Positions 11,269-22,125 are shown, counted from the stretch's first letter. The stretch: 64,000 nucleotides of DNA from Kappaphycus alvarezii (GCA_002205965.3 NADL03000146.1:62001-126000), one strand, 5' to 3'. Numbers and translations: made by a program. The notes: generated from the sequence alone by a model not told the origin.

Positions 11269-11617
11269 CTACGCAGCCCTGGCCGTCCTGTACAACTCTG
11301 AGAAAACAGCATCGTGACCTTGCTCAACCAAAAAGGCCATATGCTTCGCCGCCTCCACGCCATGCCCCTTGATGTCCCTGAAGTACTGGGCTTTCATCGA
11401 GAGCACCTCCACCACTGCCTTTACCGCCGTTTCGGCCATCTTTAATATCCTTCCCATCTCTTGTACGTCTCCGTCACCGTTCTTTGCCACATCTAACGCC
11501 ATCAATCCTAGCTCAGCCTATACCTCTACCGCATTCACATACTCCCATTCCTTCGCGGATCGTCGATCCTTGTTCCTCAGCTCCGAAAGTAATGCGTCCG
11601 CCGGAGGCTTGAAGTAG
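11269..11617 (-). pseudogene. Gag-like ORF of DIRS-type element
   Basis: A minus-strand frame of 78 codons (11269-11505), first in the element, is rich in helix formers ('ILKMAETAVKAVVEVLSM'). It has no known domain. Its position before the RT suggests the Gag-like first ORF, which in this group is poorly conserved. Call rests on position. Confidence 0.3.
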
Positions 11618-11921
11618 CCCATACGGGTAATGGGCACATGAGACCCTGCTAGAACACACTCCCCCCTCCTACCAGCTTCAAAGTGTTCAGTTCCGCGAAG
11701 ACCTCACCAAAGTCTTGGCACCCAGGCTTGAGCGCTGTCCACGACGCGCGCAAGCGATCTGCCGCATTACTGCCCCAAAATCCCGCCACGACCAGCCTGC
11801 ACCTGGTTTTCCGGATCTTGTGGTCTGTTCGCTAATAGCTTTGTAGGTGCTCTTGGTCACACCCGTTCAAAAGATGTCGCCATCTGACTTCTGTAAGGAG
11901 AATTTCTCTTTTATAGAGAAA

Positions 11922-12058
11922 TAGAAATACCGAACATGTACTTTCAAGGGTCGCCAGCGATATTTATACCATCAAGGTTCCCAGAAATCAAGGACGCTCG
12001 GCTATATCTCGCTACTTCCAGTCATATCTTCACACATATACACACGTGTAGACGATGC
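11922..12058 (+). repeat. DIRS-type element terminal direct repeat (5' side)
   Basis: Direct partner of 7880-8035; see the shared blocks there. A short hairpin (TTTCTC...GAGAAA) lies just before it at about 11907-11926. Confidence 0.65.
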
Positions 12059-12294
12059 GTAGACCATTGGCCTACTATTAAGTTAAGAACGAAATAGATG
12101 GTCTACATCAGTCACGTGCAGTTGGGCACGGAAAATGATCGCCATAGCCACCGAGGGCCACAGAACACAACTGAGGCGCTGTTAAATTAGCGAGCGAATA
12201 GTGGTGTAAAGCCATCGGTTTTGAAACATGGATTTTAAAAGAAAACAGATGGGTCTGTAACCATTTCTGGTCCTGCAAAATAGAAGGCGACTGA

Positions 12295-12345
12295 AGATGT
12301 AGTGGGTATCGAGAGAGGAAACACACGTTATCATTTTTCTTCGCA
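12295..12345 (+). repeat. Copia 5' LTR, right part, with primer-binding site
   Basis: Matches the last 50 bases of the 3' LTR: 'GGTATCGAGAGAGGAAACACAC', then 'ATTTTTCTTCGCA' (3' LTR: 'ATTTTTCTTCACA'). Position 12346 begins TGGTAGCATCG, the usual TGG start of a primer-binding site next to an LTR. The tRNA used cannot be named with certainty. Confidence 0.75.
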
Positions 12346-12619
12346 TGGTAGCATCGCCTAAAAAATTTCTTACAGCAACCGACACTGCACCTTTATTCAT
12401 ATTCACCATGTCGAACGGGCAAGAATCATTAGGCAAATTTCCAAGGCTAAGCAGCGCCAAGGGCTTCATTCTTTAGCGTCATCGCACGAGGGCGTTCATA
12501 TAATGCGAGGATATCGAAGTGCCTGGCTCAATGATCGCCCAGAGGGAGGCTCATCGAAAGCAAAAGCTATTTGCTGGCACAAGGCGGAAATTCGTGCTAA
12601 GGGGGTGATCTTAAGGCCG

Positions 12620-13475
12620 GTCTGATAGCACAGACAAGCTCAGTAATCGGTGACGACGTAAAATATGCCAAAGACCTTTGGGAAGCTTTTGGAAGGTTTG
12701 ACAACAATTCCAGCGAGCAAACTGTTATCAAACTTATGCAAGAAACCGAGAACCTAGAGTATAAGGAAGTATCTAACTGGGACGAACATCTACAGGATTT
12801 ACACGAAATTCTGAACAAAGTGGAGGCACTAGACAATAGTGTTCATGAACAGGAAAGATCATCCAAGCTAGTCTGACCCCTGCCTGAGGACTTCGCTCCG
12901 ATAGCCATGGTCTCCTCGCAGATGTCATGCGGAGACCCCATCAATACGATGCAAACGTAAATATATATGCACAAGCACAAAAGATTGACAAAGGAGGTGT
13001 TAACATCCCAAAGGTGTCAGTTGCGAAAAATAAGGGAAGCGCATCCGCATCGGGCGCACATGAGGGGAGAATCAAGAAATCATACAACGGGCCATGTTGG
13101 ATTTTTCGTAGCTTCAAATGCCGCGCTTTGGACTGTCTTTATCGCGTGAACAAGCAAGGTGACCGTAACCTAGCACCTGGACGAGAAAGTGCCCGTAATA
13201 GAGGCTTTAGTGGCGGCTATCGAGATGGAAAGAGCATGGAAAGAGGTCAAGGAACCTATAATCAGAGCTGGAATATGCAGCACCATGGTCAAGTTTCAGC
13301 ACCCGGGACACCTGGCTCAGCAAGGGGAGGTGGGAAGCAAACCGCAACAAAAGGCCCAGAGATAGGAACTGCACAGCCACCTCAACTTCTGGATGCTTCT
13401 CCGCTAGCGCAAATGACAAACCAATGTCAGCAAGGAGGAAGCAATAAACTATCCCACTACGGCTTTATGGCATAA
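12620..13475 (+). pseudogene. Copia Gag
   Basis: In one frame from about 12655: 'YAKDLWEAFGRFDNNS', 'VIKLMQETENLEYKE', 'WDEHLQDLHEILNKVEAL', 'PLPEDFAPIAMV'. This is the full UBN2-type copia Gag pattern. The frame 12927-13475 follows with a basic region and 'CWIFRSFKCRALDC', a degenerate CCHC zinc knuckle (second Cys and His replaced). The stop after 'SSKLV' (12874) and the TAA near 12957 break it. In the live family it packages the element RNA. Confidence 0.75.
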
Positions 13476-13539
13476 ATAAAGTTTCGAAGCTCAATTGCGA
13501 GGTTCACTACGAATAAATCAGAGGAGCACTCATCTAAAT

Positions 13540-14177
13540 TGTTGAGTCGCATCACTTCTTCCACAACAAGAGGTCGTTGGTAAACTACGAAACAATTGGG
13601 ACCTCTAATTTCCAATTGCGTCCGAGATTGTTGATCAGCATCAGAAATGGAACCTTTTTCATCCCATTTGGAAGAGAGAGATACATAGAAGCACACCATT
13701 TCCCATGTTTTCAAGCCAACATCCTTTCTTTCGGCCTGCTCAACAAGTACTTCTTTGTTATTCATAATGGAACCGCCCGTGGGTAAAATTATGAGCAGCT
13801 GTATCATCTACAACCGCATTAACCAGGACATCATCAAAATTATTGAAATCTCATCAAACGGACTTTACCATGTACACATCCCAAGATCGCAACCCTGCGA
13901 GAAAACAGTTTTCGCTGCCAAGAAAATTCCAGATTGTTTAGTCTGCGGAAATTTCGCCGCAGCTGAAAGAAAGACGGAACGGGGGCTGGTCTTTGAGTGG
14001 TACAGTACGGTGGGACATCCGTACCCCACACGGTATATCATCAGACTCTCACAAATGTTTGAGGACTTGCGTGTAGTCAAAGTCCCTCGCAGCATTCTCG
14101 AAAAAATTCAGTGCATGCCTGGCAATCTGGCCAAGGCCCAGCGAGCTTTTATCATGCGCAGTCAACGTGACACTTAG
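13540..14177 (+). pseudogene. Copia protease and GAG-pre-integrase domain
   Basis: The protease tail is recognisable at 13577-13786 ('HHFPCFQANILSFGLLNKYF', the usual 'v.P.f..NLlS...L' region). The active-site DSG region is eroded near 13540. Frame 13755-14177 gives the pre-integrase domain: 'YSTVGHPYPTRYIIRLSQMF' (wH..lGHp) and 'IQCMPGNLAKAQRA' (C..C..aK), with one zinc-binding Cys changed to Gly. Confidence 0.65.
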
Positions 14178-14600
14178 CAGCCGCTCGAGATCGTGCACCC
14201 CGACATCACTGGAAAAATCTCAACTCCCTCGCTAGACGGAAGCACGTATTCAACCGCTTTCGTGGAGAATCATACGGAAAAGACTGACGTTTACTTCCTC
14301 AAAAAGAAATCAGACCCCAGTAAGCACTGACTTACTGCAGGGAGCGATCTGAGATCACGACGAGGTGCAAAGTTTTTAAAGTTCGCCTTGACGGTGCAAG
14401 CGAAAACATGAGCAAAACGGTAGTTGATTTTGACATCGCCAATGGCTTAAATCTCGAACAATTTCCGGCTTATGCCCCGCAAGGCAATGAAATTGCCGAG
14501 AATTTCATGCAAGAGCCCGGTTTTCGGGCGCAAGTACTGCTGTTCGTTACACAGCTGGGACACGAACTGTGGGCAGAGGCCATGAGCCACGGCAACTGAC
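14178..14600 (+). pseudogene. Copia integrase core
   Basis: Directly after a stop, 'PLEIVHPDITGKISTPS' matches the first catalytic motif (l..iH.Di.Gp). After a frame change 'VRLDGASENM' takes the place of the second Asp motif (RsDnGgEf). The frame 14408-14599 then reads 'PAYAPQGNEIAENFMQEP' (PqqNGvaEr, third catalytic Glu) and 'LGHELWAEAMSHGN'. It would insert element cDNA into the chromosome. Multiple stops. Confidence 0.7.
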
Positions 14601-14879
14601 TTCGCGATCAACTAACCGCAGAGAGCATCAATGCGGGCATCGCAATCACCGTTTGGGACAGTCGGAAGAGGGTACGCATTAAAACCCTTCCGATTTTCGG
14701 ACAGAACAGACTCGCTTTTATGTACATTATTCTAATTTCGCTGACCATTGATGAGCTTCCTCCCCCGGGCCGAAGCCGCACGTCACTACTGGGATCCAAG
14801 ACCTCCGGAGAACTTCATCGAAGCCATTCAGAACAAATATGGTGGAAAGAAATTGACAGAGAGTACCTTGCAGTGCGTG

Positions 14880-15462
14880 ACCGCTGGACGTGGAAACTAG
14901 TCAAGCGCACCTCGTAAATGACCGTTCTGCCCATATAATGGGTCTTTCGCCTCAAGCTACTTGATCCAGAATGTACTGGATTCCTGTACAAGGTTCGTTG
15001 TGTCGCACGAGGACAAATGCAGAAATCAGGTGTTGAATTCGATCAGGCCAATCTTTAAGCCCCTGTGGCATCTCATGAAACGATACGGGCGCTACCTGTA
15101 ATCGCAGCGGAGCATGACATACTAGTTGAGGGGTTTGACGTGCCGCTTGCGTAATTACACGTAAATATTGACATTACAGTCTCTATCGAGCATCCTACAA
15201 AATCAGCAGGCGTAGAAGAGAAACCAGGCCAATACGAAAGCTTAAAGAATTTATGTACGGGATTAAACAAGCTGGAAACATCTGGAGCTCACTACTCATA
15301 AGTTATATTCGAAAACTAAGTTTTGTGAAATCAAGTATAGATGCACATGTCTTCATGAAAAACGTAAATAATGAATTTTTCATCTTCGTTATCATTGTTG
15401 ACGACGTAATTTACGTAAGCAGCTATGAAAGGCTTATGAAAATTTTTAAAAATATCTGATCG
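14880..15462 (+). pseudogene. Copia reverse transcriptase
   Basis: The strongest part is 15253-15459: 'MYGIKQAGNIWSSLL' (LYGLKQ.gr.W) and 'FIFVIIVDDVIYVSSYE', where IVDD at about 15394-15405 is the catalytic box (YVDD in most copias). The palm before it, near 15100-15200, is readable in pieces (HETIRALPVIAAEHD, 'VEGFDV') but full of frame changes. Confidence 0.75.
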
Positions 15463-15789
15463 AAGAATTTGACGTGAAGTTCTTTGGCATGATGACGTCG
15501 TTAATTGGATGGCAAAGGTAGCAGAGTCCTGCTGCCCTCAAGATCACTGAACTGAAGTACATGGATGAGCTGCTTAGAAGAATTGAACTGCATCAGGGCA
15601 ATCCCGCATGAAAGCCCCTTCCGGCAGATGCAGACCTGGCTTCGGCACAACCGCACGAAGTGCCTCTCTCAAAGGCGCAGCACTCATTGTACCGCAAGCA
15701 CATTGGAGAACATATCTACCTGTCAGTGAGCACTAGATCCTAAATCTTGTTCGAAATCGGTAAACTAGTCGCATAGCTACATGATTCAA

Positions 15790-16290
15790 AGGTCAGACAA
15801 GCGACTCTGCTGAAGCGTGTAGTGCGTTATGTTGCTGGGACTAAACAGCTTGGCATCAAATATCGTCGAGGCGCTGTAAATTCATCGGGAGGAAGTCCGA
15901 ACGCGAGTAGGCTTGAGTCATTTGAGGATGCAGAATGGGATTGGGATCGACAGACGAGTAGTTATGCGTCTGGAATGTTTTCGATGGTGAGCGGTGCGCA
16001 GGTGTCGTTGAAGAGCTAGCAACAAACGATAGTAGTACTTTTTTCTTGTGGAGTCAGAATACATCGCATTGTCGTATTGCGCAAAAGAAGTAGTATTGCT
16101 GAGGCGCCTGCAGTCGTAATTGACGACGAAGCCGCCGTTCAAGTAAAGTACAGACATACCGACGACAACATTGTTCACAGAGAACAAGGTTGCAATATTG
16201 ATCCCCAGGTCCAGCAAATATTTGCACGCAACAAGTATATTGAAGTGAAGTTTCACCACGCGAAGGATCAGGTCAGGAAGTGAATTTTCG
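15790..16290 (+). pseudogene. Copia RNase H
   Basis: 15822-16019 reads 'RYVAGTKQLGIKYRRG' (RYLkGT), then 'FEDAEWDWDRQTSSYASGMF' (DadWa.D...rrStsG) and 'VSGAQVSLKS'. After a frame change, 16077-16283 ends with 'FARNKYIEVKFHHAKDQV', the family ending (rtKHIdi.yHf.Re.V). It would degrade the RNA strand during cDNA synthesis. Confidence 0.75.
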
Positions 16291-16597
16291 CGCTGCATTA
16301 CATCTCGACGCCGGAGAAAATTCCAGACATCTTTCCGGAGCCTGTAGAATGCCAAGCTATGTATAATTGAGGTTTGAAATACTCAACTCACAATATAAAC
16401 GAGAAGTAAAAGCCATAAACGGAAAGGCCTGAGGCAAAAGGACCTAAAAATTTTGGAGCTGACTTTAAAAAGTTTTCTCTTAAATTGGTGCACATCTCAA
16501 TGCTCTCATTGGGCTACAGTTTGATTCAGCGTCAATTCGCGTTTTTAATCTTGCTGAGGGAATGAAAGGCCAGGAATATATATTTTTCTAGGTTAGC

Positions 16598-16606
16598 GCT
16601 GAGGGG
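16598..16606 (+). promoter_or_regulatory. Copia polypurine tract
   Basis: GCTGAGGGG ends exactly at the first base of the 3' LTR (TGTTTGAG). This is the purine run that primes plus-strand DNA in LTR elements. Confidence 0.55.
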
Positions 16607-16855
16607 TGTTTGAGAAACCTGGACTGTGACGACACTAGCTTACATAATTGACGTACCGCAGAGGGTGCAGAGACGGGACCCGGCTTAAGGGACCAGCAGA
16701 GAAGTAACCGGAATACGAACAGGTTTAGGAAAATTGTCCTTGAGGGCTAGTAGATTTAGTAACCCTATGAACGCTGAGGGTCGAATAAAACGGACTGCGG
16801 CCAAGGCCGTGATGGTTATAGAGAGAAGACACACAGATGACTATTTTTCTTCACA
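16607..16855 (+). repeat. Copia 3' LTR
   Basis: 249 bp, TGTTTGAGAAACC to ...TTTTTCTTCACA, followed by the target duplication AGATC at 16856-16860. It is intact and is the template that shows how the 5' LTR was split. Confidence 0.85.
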
Positions 16856-16860
16856 AGATC

Positions 16861-17229
16861 GACACTTATATTCTTTTCTTCTTTTTTTATCCCAGATAAC
16901 GTTACTTTAATGCCTATTGATGTGAACGGAATATCTAGATACCAAATATACCAAGATAGAGATCAAATTTAATACATTATCTGAATTTGCAAGATATCTT
17001 AAATTTTACTATGGAAAAGTGATGTTTTTTTACTAATTTATGACAAGTTGATTAAATTCAATGCCTGTCAACCCCGAGGTGTTTGGACATACTAGTTTTA
17101 TTCTGGCAAACCTATATATTGGCTAAATCAATTCAATTCTTTGCTGATAGATGATAGCAATGGAGTTGAAACCTAGATATTGCACTTGACGACATACGTG
17201 GCTTCTAGTAACTTCTGTCCATGCAGTTT
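16861..17229. other. AT-rich, no recognisable gene
   Basis: No frame with a motif; nothing seen. Confidence 0.45.
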
Positions 17230-17420
17230 ACTTGAAGGCACTATGTAGTAGTCAGTATGCATATAGAGACTTTAGAGTTAGCCAAATTTCTATACAAACT
17301 GAGTGCTTGTTTATATGGGGAGGTGAAGCTATTAGGCAATATATATATTGAAGTCCAGAACGAGATAGTCCCGGATTTAAAGTCATCTCTAGACTCAGAA
17401 AAAGCTTCAAATACGTTTAT
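17230..17420 (+). repeat. Diverged copy of the acidic-element 3' tail
   Basis: Weakly aligns with 6400-6530 and 23880-24010: 'GACTTTAGAGTTAGCC' (GACTTTAGGGGTAGCC), 'TA.A.ACTGAGT', 'GGGGAGGTGAAGC', 'GAAGTCCAGAACGAG'. It is the oldest of three copies and has no ORF part. Confidence 0.3.
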
Positions 17421-18080
17421 TCACTAAAGATAGGTGAAAAATATCGCCATTCGAGACTCAATTGAACTAATTGAAAACCATTTTTATTATTTGTTTTCAG
17501 AAATCATAGTATCCAATGCTGTCCGCTTATCTTTAAGGAAGCAAGAAATAGTTCTTTATATATATGTTAATATTTTGAATCGCGACAGAACAGACGAGTA
17601 GAATGCTGCAAATAGTTTCATCCTTCATTAATTCATCAAAGAGAATGGCGCGACATCCATGAGGAATTTGAGTGGCTTGCGAAAGAACGTAATGAGTGAA
17701 AAAACCAGATAAGATGATGCGCACAGCTGCAGAGGCCCGCCTCAACTTCTGTGACTTGCTAAGTTCGTCCATTTACTTCTTTGTTCTTTATTAATTGTGA
17801 TCTATATGAAAAATAGGGACCCAACATAAAATCTAGTACGAAAGGATTAGTAGAGGAGCAATCAAGGAAAATGCCTTTCCCAATTCCTGTACATAAAGGA
17901 CCTACCCCAGTTTCAATAGTCTGAACGTTAATTGTAGAGTTTGTCTAAAATTCAGTGACATTTTAATTGCGGAGCGATATACCGAGGGGAGGCAATACGT
18001 ATTGTTCCCCAACTCAGTAGACTAATTTATAACAAAAAATTTCAATTCAAAAGAAGCTAGAATCCACCACTACTGCCTAC
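17421..18080. other. No recognisable gene
   Basis: AT-rich; a minus-strand frame at 17533-17772 has no motif. Nothing else seen. Confidence 0.4.
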
Positions 18081-18084
18081 TCGT

Positions 18085-18480
18085 CCAATGTGTCTCCAGC
18101 AAGATGAAGTACGGACATTGTAGAGAGAAACCAGTGTGGATACCCCGGAAATCGACGAGGGCAGACGGATAAAACTTGGACAGTATATACATATTAGTCA
18201 TTAGACGAAAAGAAAGTAGTGACCAGGAACTAGAACTCACTGTTACGACTAACTGCAATGGACATGGAAATATATCAGAAAGCAGAATTTAGATAGGACA
18301 ATGACTAAAACTTAGCAACTGCGGGGCAAGAACAGTGTGCACGCGTTCAAATATGCGGCATAAGAAGACTGACGAAGTAATAAACACGCAAAGAGAATCA
18401 CTCTCATCGACTGAGCGCAGTAAATAATTACATGCATCGGAAGGAGATTTTGGATGGGTCCATGGTTGAATATTAGAACG
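18085..18480 (+). repeat. ~161-bp satellite, diverged block (about 2 units)
   Basis: The landmark 'ACT-AACTGCAATGGACATGG' at about 18249-18267 recurs as 'GACTGAGCGCAGTAAAT' at 18412, 162 bases on. Both are preceded by a '-ACTCACTGTTACG / -TCACTCTCATCG' block and match the units at 21.0-22.4 kb ('CTATCGACTGACTGCAATGTAC'). The second unit also keeps 'TGGGTCCATGGTTGAATATT', equivalent to 'TGG.TCGATGCTCG.ACATGG' there. Confidence 0.5.
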
Positions 18481-18868
18481 GAAGACAGATGCAGTACGAA
18501 CGCTTATATATCTCCGTAATGGCTAGGCCTTGTGATCCAGGTTTATCGACTAGATGAAGTGTAAATGGAACATACATCAAAATACGACGGCAAAATAATA
18601 AACTGTTTAGGTCATTCCAACAAAAAAATATTGTATTGAGCATAAAAATATTTTTACGCGATTCCATACCATTTCAACCTTTCCAACACTTTCTTTATTG
18701 TACAGTATAGGATTATCATCAGCGTACCGGATTGATCCTATACGAGTATCGTCCTCGCATTTGGGGCTTGGAAAATTGTATACTCTTCCTCATCTTGTTA
18801 TCACACCAATCTTGATACCAAGATGACATCCAAGAAAACTGTGAATGCCGTAGCTGCTGTCATCTCTA

Positions 18869-19300
18869 GTGTCTATACGACCATGGTCTGGCTCATATGA
18901 GAAACACTTTGTCCTCATATGAGGACAATTTCCGTTACATTTTGGAAAGGTGAAAGGTTTGGAAGGCCGAAATTTTTACTGGAAAAAAGGTTTTTCATGT
19001 TAAGTTACAGTACAGTAATTTTTACTGTACGTGCGCCCTTTTCTGAAACCCCCAGATAATACGAACTATTTTTCCTTCCAAAATGTAGTCGTTTTCACAA
19101 CTTCTTGCGAAGAGCGGAAGCTGGTGAGGGAAAATTGCTCTAGGCTTAACCGAGGTCAACAATCTTGAAAAGTTTGTTTTGATCGGCCATATACACTCAT
19201 GAACTAATGGGAGGGACAAGAAATGTGCTGAGGTAAAAAATTGTATTGGAAAAAAGGGCTAAAAGTTGTCCTCATATGAGCACAACGGTCCAATAGACAC
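18869..19300 (+). mobile_element. MITE, copy 1 (432 bp, TA target duplication)
   Basis: It begins GTGTCTATACGACCATG and ends GGTCCAATAGACAC, so GTGTCTAT/ATAGACAC are terminal inverted repeats, with TA on both sides. Near each end lies a palindrome, TGTCCTCATATGAGGACA on the left and a slightly eroded copy on the right. A second copy in inverted orientation is at 32643-33058 and matches over the whole length ('TTCCGTTACATTTTGGAA', 'GAAAAGTTTGTTTTGATCGGCC', 'CTCATGAACTAATG'). No ORF, so movement would need a transposase in trans. The TA duplication fits Tc1/mariner-type enzymes. Confidence 0.8.
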
Positions 19301-20392
19301 TAGACGTCGCAGACATAACGAGCCCGTTTTGACAGCAGTATTTACTTTCTTCTTGCTCATGCTCGGCGGTGAAGGGCGTGCGGAGCGCACCATACTCCGA
19401 TGTATTTTTTCATTCGCTACAGTGCTTGCAGGAACACCTCCATGGTTCTTCAAACGTCTCTATGGCATGTCTCATTCCACTTTCATGCTTCTTCAGAACA
19501 AATTGCTCTACTGGACGATTGCAAGTTTCGAAGGAGCTCTCCATTACAAAGGCTATCCGTTACGCTGCGGTGGCTTGCGGGAGGATCTTACCTCGACATA
19601 GCTCTGGCTCATAATCTATCTACGTCCAACATATATCACTACATCTATGAAACCCTATGTGCAATAGATAAAGCACTTGAAGTACGCTTTCCATATCGTT
19701 ATGAGTCTTGGTTGAAGGAAGTTTCTGAGGGATTTGCTCGTGGAGGACGTAGTGCGTTGGATATGTATTGCGGCGCTTTGGACGTACTTGCTGTTAAGAT
19801 TACATAACCTGCCCGCATGATAGGTACCAAATTCGTCTACATACTATAACAAAAAAGGCTTCTTTGCGCTGAAGCTGCAGGCAATGTGTGAGTCAAAGTA
19901 CAGATTCACATTCCTGTGATGTTAGTCGCCTGGATCAACGCATGATAGTACTGCCTACGCGTTAAGCATCCTTTGCAGAATACTTGAGCGAAGAAAGGGA
20001 GTACTGTTAGAAGGTTTTGAATTGCCGCGGATGATTCGTACACTTGCATCAACAGGCTCTTGACGCTTTGGCCTGGTAAGGCGTTGAGGGTCGCTAAGGA
20101 CTGTTACAACTACTGGAAGTCCAGTGCTCGAATTCACATCGAGCAGAGCTTTAGGATGCTTGTCGGAATGTGGGGTGTTTTCTGGCGACCACTGAAATGT
20201 ACTGTGACCAAAAACGCTACCATTATCGCAGTTTCTTACAAGTTGCACAACTTCATTATAGACAATGATGAAGACATCGATATCCCGCTGCCATCTGGTG
20301 CTGATGTTGGACATCATACAGAGCCAGATGATCGACTAAGTGCATTATTAGCATGCAGTCGGAGACGCCCGTTCGGCTTAGCGAGCATTTAG
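19301..20392 (+). pseudogene. PIF/Harbinger-type transposase (DDE_Tnp_4)
   Basis: In order: 'LSVTLRWLAGGSYLDIALAHNLSTS' (frame 19400-19807; helix-turn-helix before the catalytic core), 'FARGGRSALDMYCGALDVLAVKI' with the first catalytic Asp of 'GalDg..v.i', then eroded sequence, 'AADDSYTCINRLL' (about 20025; the usual GD..Y second-Asp motif), and frame 20060-20392 with 'DCYNYWKSSARIHIEQSFRM' (third catalytic Glu) and 'AVSYKLHNFIIDND'. Frameshifts near 19600 and 19810 and several stops break it. It lies directly behind MITE copy 1, but their ends differ, so they need not be related. Confidence 0.75.
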
Positions 20393-20955
20393 AACAGACT
20401 TAGCCCCGCATCCAAAAGGCCGATGCGCCTTAGCGCGCCCAATAGAATAGCTTGAGTCAGACGTCGTGGCTCGAGAAAAAAATCCCGTTCCGCAGGTTCA
20501 GAAGCTGATATTATCACCAAAGCGGCAGCGTCTGAAGAGATGGTGGGATTGGAGGTAGGAGATTGTTCTAGGGGAGCTGGTTGGGATAGGTTGGTACATG
20601 TTTGGGGTATGTGGTGTGAAGAAGGAAGGGAAAGGGGTTCACTCTCTTCAGGAGTGCGGTGAGATTTGGTGTTCGTGTCTGTCATGGTTAGGAAGGATAG
20701 GACGGCCGATTGCTACCAAGAATAGGGGGAGTTGGCGGGAAGGAGGTTAGGATATGTGGATAGACTGTGGAGATGTGAAGACAAATTTGCCGCTTCTATA
20801 CAAAAAAGGTTTGCTATTGAACTGTCACCGAAGTTCATCGAAGACCCAAAACATGGTTTACCCCAAACTACATATGACCAATCATCAGATGCCAGGTCGG
20901 ACAGCATTCATGATATTTTATGCTCCATACAATAAATTTTTTTTGTTTGAACGAC
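20393..20955. other. No recognisable gene; minus-strand frame of unknown nature
   Basis: A 98-codon frame (20389-20685, minus), rich in Ser, Pro and Thr, converges on the Harbinger transposase. Autonomous Harbinger elements carry a second Myb-like gene, but no Myb/SANT motif is visible here, so I do not assign one. Confidence 0.3.
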
Positions 20956-21849
20956 CCTTAAACGTGGATACAAGCTTCTCGAACGGAGAACGCACTACTG
21001 GCCAGGAATTGAACTCAACTGCTATCGACTGAAGGCTGTGTACAAGGACATTTTCGGCAAGTAGATGATGCATGGGTCGATTCTCGGATATGGACAACGG
21101 CAAGCAGGCGCGGTGAGGACCCGTTAAAATCTGCCACAGCATTATTCGGTAGACGCAGCAGTGGCCACATATGGGGAGGCACTGCCATAAGCTAGCTGCA
21201 GTGTACAAGAAGATGTACCGGCAAGCAGATGATGCGTGTGTCAATACTCAGACATGGATAACGGCAAGAAAGGGCAGTAAGGACGCGTTTACATCTGCTG
21301 CACTAAATAGCGGTCGTAGCAGTGGCCGAAAATCAGTAAATACTGCAATCCACTTGTTTCAGTGTACAAGAGCATTCGCGGATAAGCAGATGATGCATGG
21401 ATAGATGCTCGTACGTGATCAACGGTAGTAAATTGCAGCATGGACGGGCTTACATCTGTCAAAATACAGAGGGAAAGCAGAAGTGGACACGAATCTGGAA
21501 ACTGTGCCATCCACTTGCTGCATTGTACAAAGATATGCATCAGCAAGCAGATGATGCAGGGATCGATGGTTTGACATGAGCAACGGCAGGAAAGCGCATT
21601 CACGATGCGCTTACATCTGCCACACTACACAGCAGACGCAGTAGTGTAAACTCATCGGGAACCATTCTATCGACTGACTGCAATGTACGTGGCCATTTTC
21701 TTGCTGAGTCGGCTAGCAGACTATGTACGACTCAATTCCTAGGAAAGATTGCTGGATGATAATCGCAAGATGAACCCGTATTAATCCTCGATGTTAGAGA
21801 GCAGTACGGAACGGTAATTGGAGTCAGTTTCCACTGACTAGGTGCAGTT
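20956..21849 (+). repeat. ~161-bp satellite, main block (about 5 units)
   Basis: The 'TGTACAAG..AT...CGGCAAGCAGATGATGC' core recurs at 21038, 21201, 21362, 21523 and (diverged) 21683, that is every 160-163 bases. Between cores every unit keeps 'ACATGGACAACGGCAAG', 'ACATCTGCCAC' and 'GCAGACGCAGCAGTGG'. Units are 75-90 % alike by eye. The block resumes at 22126 after an insertion. Short frames in it are artefacts of the repeat. Confidence 0.8.
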
Positions 21850-22125
21850 CTAAAGTGTATTGTTGTGTCCCAGTCCCTCTCCTACTTCTTGTTTGTTGCT
21901 GATCCTTCCAAGTCAGCTATGCACCCCTTGGCGCCCTTCTTTGCCATCAAGCTTCCTTATTTCTCAATTCGCTCCTCCTCTTCATGAACTCTCGTCCGTC
22001 TCGCGCTTACCCTACACCTCCATTGACACATGTACCAATTTACATTCCGCGACCTTTCCACGCTTCCTCTCCCCCTTACCCTCCTCTACACCTACCCCTG
22101 CCCCGTTCGTACCCCTAAGTGTGTC
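21850..22125 (+). repeat. Pyrimidine-rich insert inside the satellite
   Basis: About 275 bases of C/T-rich sequence interrupt a satellite unit. The unit breaks off near GTGTATTG (21858) and the array resumes at a different phase with 'GGATATGGAAAAAGGCAG'. A 89-codon plus-strand frame covers it but looks compositional. Nature unknown. Confidence 0.4.

Larger units (their letters stand above)
7690..12290 (-). mobile_element. DIRS/Ngaro-type tyrosine-recombinase retroelement
   Basis: On the minus strand the order is gag-like ORF (about 11.6-11.2 kb), reverse transcriptase (about 10.96-10.1 kb), RNase H/bridge (9.9-9.2 kb) and tyrosine recombinase (9.0-8.4 kb). Direct repeats of about 150 bp lie near both ends (7880-8035 and 11922-12058). 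No DDE integrase is present. This is the plan of Ngaro/DIRS-order elements, which integrate through a circular intermediate with a tyrosine recombinase. Insertion in the copia 5' LTR fixes the outer limits to within about 20 bp. Several frameshifts make it inactive. Confidence 0.75.
7483..16855 (+). mobile_element. Ty1/copia LTR retrotransposon, interrupted by a DIRS-type element
   Basis: The bounds rest on four observations. AGATC flanks both sides (7478-7482 and 16856-16860). The ends are TG...CA. The 3' LTR at 16607-16855 matches 7483-7667 with its first ~185 bases and 12295-12345 with its last ~50. A primer-binding-like TGGTAGCATCG follows directly at 12346. The order gag, protease, integrase, RT, RNase H between 12.6 and 16.3 kb is the copia (Pseudoviridae) order. 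About 4.6 kb of foreign sequence (7690-12290) separates the two halves of the 5' LTR. The coding part holds many stops, so the element is dead. Confidence 0.85.
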
